A stretch of 64,000 bases of DNA, from assembly GCF_050467285.1 (NCBI RefSeq), contig NZ_JBCMUN010000022.1, positions 40,868-104,867 of the forward strand, given 5' to 3'. The position numbers were made by a program, and so were the translations under genes. Under the pieces are notes generated by a model. The model was given only the letters and a program-made list of their open reading frames with translations. It did not search any database and was not told where the DNA came from. Source of the stretch: Paenibacillus_E oryzisoli_A (GTDB lineage: Bacteria > Bacillota > Bacilli > Paenibacillales > NBRC-103111). This document shows positions 61,375 to 64,000 of this stretch, piece by piece. Every line of letters starts with the position of its first letter. The first letter of the stretch is position 1.

Positions 61375-61944
61375 ATGAGAAAACTCGTATTGTTTATGCA
61401 TGTGTCACTGGATGGGTATGCGTCAGATTCGAACGGGGGACTGGGTTGGATACCATACAATGAGGAATTTGAGAAATACGCCGAAGAGGTCGTAGCCGAA
61501 GTCGGCTCACCCGTTTACGGACGTACGACGTATCAGTTAATGGAAGGTTATTGGCCAACGGTGTTGAATGATCCAAATGCATCGCAGCACGATTTGGAGC
61601 ATGCTAAATGGGTGCAGGATGTTCAGAAAATCGTCATTTCCAGCACGATGGACAAGGCCGAATGGAACAATACGATACTGATCAAGGACAATATCGCAGA
61701 GGAAATCAAGGCGCTCAAGGAGCAGTCTGGCCAAAATCTCGTTATCTTCGGCAGCCCGGGAGCTGCAAAAACGCTGCTCGAGCTCGGGCTGATCGACGAA
61801 TTCCTGCTGACGATTTGTCCGGTCATCCTGGGCAGCGGGAAATCCGTATTCGACGGCGGGATCGAGAAAATCAGGCTAAAGCTGCTGTCCAGCCGAACGT
61901 TCAATTCAGGCATTATCGCGACCCGTTATGCGTTGGAGAAGTAG
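61375..61944 (+). CDS. RibD C-terminal/dihydrofolate reductase-like protein
   Basis: 189 residues. It begins MRKLVLFMHVSLDGYASDSN and has VYGRTTYQLMEGYWP, QKIVISSTM and the NADPH-binding LVIFGSPGAAKTLLELGLID, then FLLTICPVILGSG. This is the YwjB/YyaP-like group of RibD_C-fold reductases, probably NADPH-dependent with an unknown substrate. GGAGGAG precedes the ATG at 61375; the longer frame from 61294 is not needed. Monocistronic. Confidence 0.88.
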   Translation: MRKLVLFMHVSLDGYASDSNGGLGWIPYNEEFEKYAEEVVAEVGSPVYGRTTYQLMEGYWPTVLNDPNASQHDLEHAKWVQDVQKIVISSTMDKAEWNNTILIKDNIAEEIKALKEQSGQNLVIFGSPGAAKTLLELGLIDEFLLTICPVILGSGKSVFDGGIEKIRLKLLSSRTFNSGIIATRYALEK

Positions 61945-62030
61945 ATGTAGAGGACTTATTTTGGAGTAGCAAGCGAACCTCGACCTCCCTAACTTAACTC
62001 AGCGTAACTAACTGAATAAATAGTGCGTTC

Positions 62031-62059
62031 TTGTCCGTTTTCCCCTCCTCCCGTATACT
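62031..62059 (+). promoter_or_regulatory. sigma-A promoter of the aldo/keto reductase gene
   Basis: TTGTCC (62031-62036) and TATACT (62054-62059) are 17 bp apart, 36 bp upstream of the start. Confidence 0.55.
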
Positions 62060-62094
62060 GGCATCAAACACCGGTATGAGAGGATGAATGAACC

Positions 62095-63069
62095 ATGAAG
62101 TATAGAAATTTAGGGCGCAGCGGGTTAAAAGTAAGTGAAATTTCGTTAGGCAGCTGGCTGACCTACGGCACCGCTGCCGAGCAAAAAGCTGCAGATGCCT
62201 GCGTGGCCAAAGCCTTCGAAAGCGGCATCAACTTCTTTGATACCGCCAATGCGTATAACCGCGGCGAAGGCGAAAAAGCGATGGGCGCCGCGCTGCGCAG
62301 CTACGACCGCTCCTCCTACGTGCTGTCCACGAAGGTGTACTTCCCGATGGGCGACGGCCCGAACGATCGCGGCCTGTCCCGCAAGCACATCGTCGAGCAG
62401 TGCAACGCGAGCCTGAAACGGCTCGGCGTCGACTACATCGACGTCTACTTCTGCCACCGCTACGATGTGAACACGCCGCTGGAGGAAACGCTCTGGGCAC
62501 TCGACGATCTCGTCACGCAGGGCAAAATCCTCTACCCCGCTGTCAGCGAATGGACAGGGGCGCAAATTACTGAGGCGGCTGCGATCGCCGATCGTCTGCG
62601 CTTCCGGCCGCTGATTTCAAATCAGCCGATCTACAACATGTTTGAGCGCTACATTGAGCGCGAGGTATTGCCTATATCAGAAAAGAAAGGCCTCGGTCAA
62701 GTCGTCTTCTCGCCTCTGGCACAAGGCATTCTGACCGGCAAATACAAGCCGGGTCAAGAGCTGCCGACCGACAGCCGCGCAGCGAACAGCCGGGTGAACA
62801 GCGTCATCAAGAGCTACTTGAACGACGCTGTGCTTAAGACCGTGGAAGATTTAAGCCAGCTGGCTCAGAACCTTGGCATCTCCGTCGCCCAGCTCGCCCT
62901 CGCCTGGGTGCTGCGTCAGCCGGGTGTCAGCACGGCGCTGATCGGCGCAACGAAGCCGGAGCAGATCGAAGAAAACGTCAAGGCGATTGACGTTGAACTG
63001 AACGCCGATACACTGGCGCAGATTGAAGAGATTTTGAAACAAGTGGCGAGCTTCTCGCCGACGAGATAG
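62095..63069 (+). CDS. aldo/keto reductase
   Basis: 324 residues, (beta/alpha)8 barrel. It opens MKYRNLGRSGLKVSEISLGS. The catalytic tetrad is visible: Asp in NFFDTANAYNRGEG, Tyr in the same segment, Lys in VLSTKVYFP and His in VYFCHRYD. A C-terminal NADPH-binding GATKPEQIEENV is present. It groups with the Kv-beta-like/GSP69-type reductases that reduce aldehydes or methylglyoxal. AGAGGATG precedes the ATG. Monocistronic between a promoter at 62031 and a terminator at 63096. Confidence 0.93.
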   Translation: MKYRNLGRSGLKVSEISLGSWLTYGTAAEQKAADACVAKAFESGINFFDTANAYNRGEGEKAMGAALRSYDRSSYVLSTKVYFPMGDGPNDRGLSRKHIVEQCNASLKRLGVDYIDVYFCHRYDVNTPLEETLWALDDLVTQGKILYPAVSEWTGAQITEAAAIADRLRFRPLISNQPIYNMFERYIEREVLPISEKKGLGQVVFSPLAQGILTGKYKPGQELPTDSRAANSRVNSVIKSYLNDAVLKTVEDLSQLAQNLGISVAQLALAWVLRQPGVSTALIGATKPEQIEENVKAIDVELNADTLAQIEEILKQVASFSPTR

Positions 63070-63095
63070 AAGACTAAGAATGCCTAACGTTAACA

Positions 63096-63125
63096 AAGCC
63101 TGCGAATCTCGCAGGCTTCGTCGTT
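63096..63125. terminator. terminator between the aldo/keto reductase and DUF2935 genes
   Basis: AAGCCTGC and GCAGGCTT form a perfect stem around GAATCTC, followed by CGTCGTTTTATTT. Confidence 0.75.
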
Positions 63126-63923
63126 TTATTTTTCCACTCTCGGCTTGGTCGGATCGCAATTCGGCACTTCCACCTGCGCGCTTTGGGAAAGCTTTAACAA
63201 ATAGTAGCATTCTTCCCGATACATATGATCCGGCACGAGCGGGTTCAACCGGCTCAAGAGCTCCGAGCTTAGGTCGATCTCATCCAGTTCCTTCAGAAAC
63301 GCCATAAAAACCCGCATTTCTGCATTCACATCGTCATGGAACCTCGCAAGCGCCGGGAATTCGCGCCTCATCGTTCTTGTAAATCCCGTCAGTTCAATCG
63401 CTTTCAAGTAGAAAGCATTGAAGTGCCGCTCAAACTGCCTGCTCTTCTTGAGCAAACGCTTCTCGACCGCATCAAGCTCCATTGCGATTGCAGCCGCATG
63501 ACCGCCCGCATCCAGGAGCCACAGCAAGTCGTGGTGCAGCGCCTCATAGATCGGGACCGGTTTCCCTTCGAGCAAAGCTGTCAATACCCGCACATATTCT
63601 TCCAGCTCATTGACCATATGATTGATGAATGTAGGGGTAAGGCCGATTTGAACTTTGCCAACCAGCATGCGGTCTAACAGACCTAGCTTGAACGTCCGCA
63701 AACTGACCGTGAGCGTATACGCCTGCTGATTAATTGCAGCCAGCGCGCCGCTCGACTCAGTTGACCTGGCCTGGGCCAGAAGCTGATCAAATTGCGTGAT
63801 AAATTGCTGCGCGAGTTGAATGTCCGCGACTTCTTTCGGCGGCAGTGCGTTCTCAATAAACCGGGCATGGTCCCCCAAAATTTGCAGCCAAAATCGATGC
63901 TCGAACCAGGCGGACGCTGTCAT
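63126..63923 (-). CDS. DUF2935 family protein
   Basis: 265 residues, mostly helical. It starts SAWFEHRFWLQILGDHARFI, with His and Glu residues at regular spacing (NALPPKEVADIQLAQQF, LEEYVRVLTALLEG, HHDLLWLLDAGGHAAAI, FHDDVNAEMRVFMAFLKEL), as in DUF2935 proteins whose two helical bundles may bind metal. The role is not established to my knowledge. The ATG has AGGAG 12 nt upstream; an in-frame stop lies just before it, so no longer form exists. Confidence 0.85.
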   Translation of the reverse strand: MTASAWFEHRFWLQILGDHARFIENALPPKEVADIQLAQQFITQFDQLLAQARSTESSGALAAINQQAYTLTVSLRTFKLGLLDRMLVGKVQIGLTPTFINHMVNELEEYVRVLTALLEGKPVPIYEALHHDLLWLLDAGGHAAAIAMELDAVEKRLLKKSRQFERHFNAFYLKAIELTGFTRTMRREFPALARFHDDVNAEMRVFMAFLKELDEIDLSSELLSRLNPLVPDHMYREECYYLLKLSQSAQVEVPNCDPTKPRVEK

Positions 63924-64000
63924 CGCTGACCATCACTCCTTTCCTATCCTCCTCCCAACTATATGTAGCACCGTCACCGTTCAGTAGAGTAAGACGGGGG

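Overview
The window looks like a chromosomal segment of an endospore-forming Gram-positive bacterium of the Paenibacillus type. The clues are strong AGGAGG-type ribosome binding sites, many lipoprotein/permease sugar importers paired with membrane-bound or two-component AraC-type regulators, CcpA-type cre boxes, a Fur box of the Bacillus 7-1-7 form, and the sporulation genes yhbH and spoVR with a sigma-E-like promoter. Family names rest on reading the translations; no database search was run. I found no tRNA, rRNA or CRISPR array.

Layout. 1-5 kb: a truncated AEC permease, an ohrR-type regulator and a leftward Lpl/Ytc-type sugar ABC importer. 5.0-11.7 kb: a membrane-bound AraC regulator translationally coupled to a class I isoprenoid-synthase-fold enzyme, then a small NHLP-leader-like peptide that ends in tryptophan, a convergent membrane histidine kinase, and two small paralogous genes flanking a decayed GNAT gene. 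The stretch from about 8.3 to 11.7 kb is visibly more AT-rich than its neighbours and looks acquired. 11.7-20.7 kb: a leftward catabolic cluster (NitT/TauT-type ABC importer, CodA-like and TrzA/AtzA-like amidohydrolases, Rieske oxygenase, FAD oxidase) under a divergent Lrp/AsnC regulator, probably for a nitrogen heterocycle. 21-23 kb: a secreted beta-helix protein broken by a frameshift. 22.9-28.9 kb: a sugar/cyclitol-type module (two TIM-barrel isomerases, a Gfo/Idh dehydrogenase, a D-2-hydroxyacid dehydrogenase, two AraC regulators). 29-32.4 kb: lrgAB, yhaM and an Rpn-type nuclease.

32.4-46.8 kb is an arabinan/arabinoxylan utilisation locus: GH43 with accessory modules, GH51, a complete ABC importer, a YesMN-type two-component system, a tandem GH43 protein and an AraC regulator, with two cre boxes. 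A glycerophosphodiesterase and a glycerol-1-phosphate dehydrogenase follow. 48.9-50 kb is a gene-poor stretch with short palindromic repeats and a dead group II intron reverse-transcriptase fragment. 50-55 kb holds two uncharacterised proteins, a Fur-box-preceded FhuF-like iron reductase, a stalk-domain secreted protein and a soluble chemoreceptor. 55-61 kb has yhbH and spoVR separated by an AraC regulator, a hydroxyacid dehydrogenase and a galactonate-dehydratase-like enzyme. The window closes with a RibD/DHFR-like reductase, an aldo/keto reductase and a DUF2935 protein.

The most interesting system is at 7.36-10.57 kb. It resembles a ComQ-ComX-ComP quorum-sensing locus in which the pheromone precursor is replaced by an NHLP-type leader peptide whose last residue is Trp, the residue that is prenylated in ComX.
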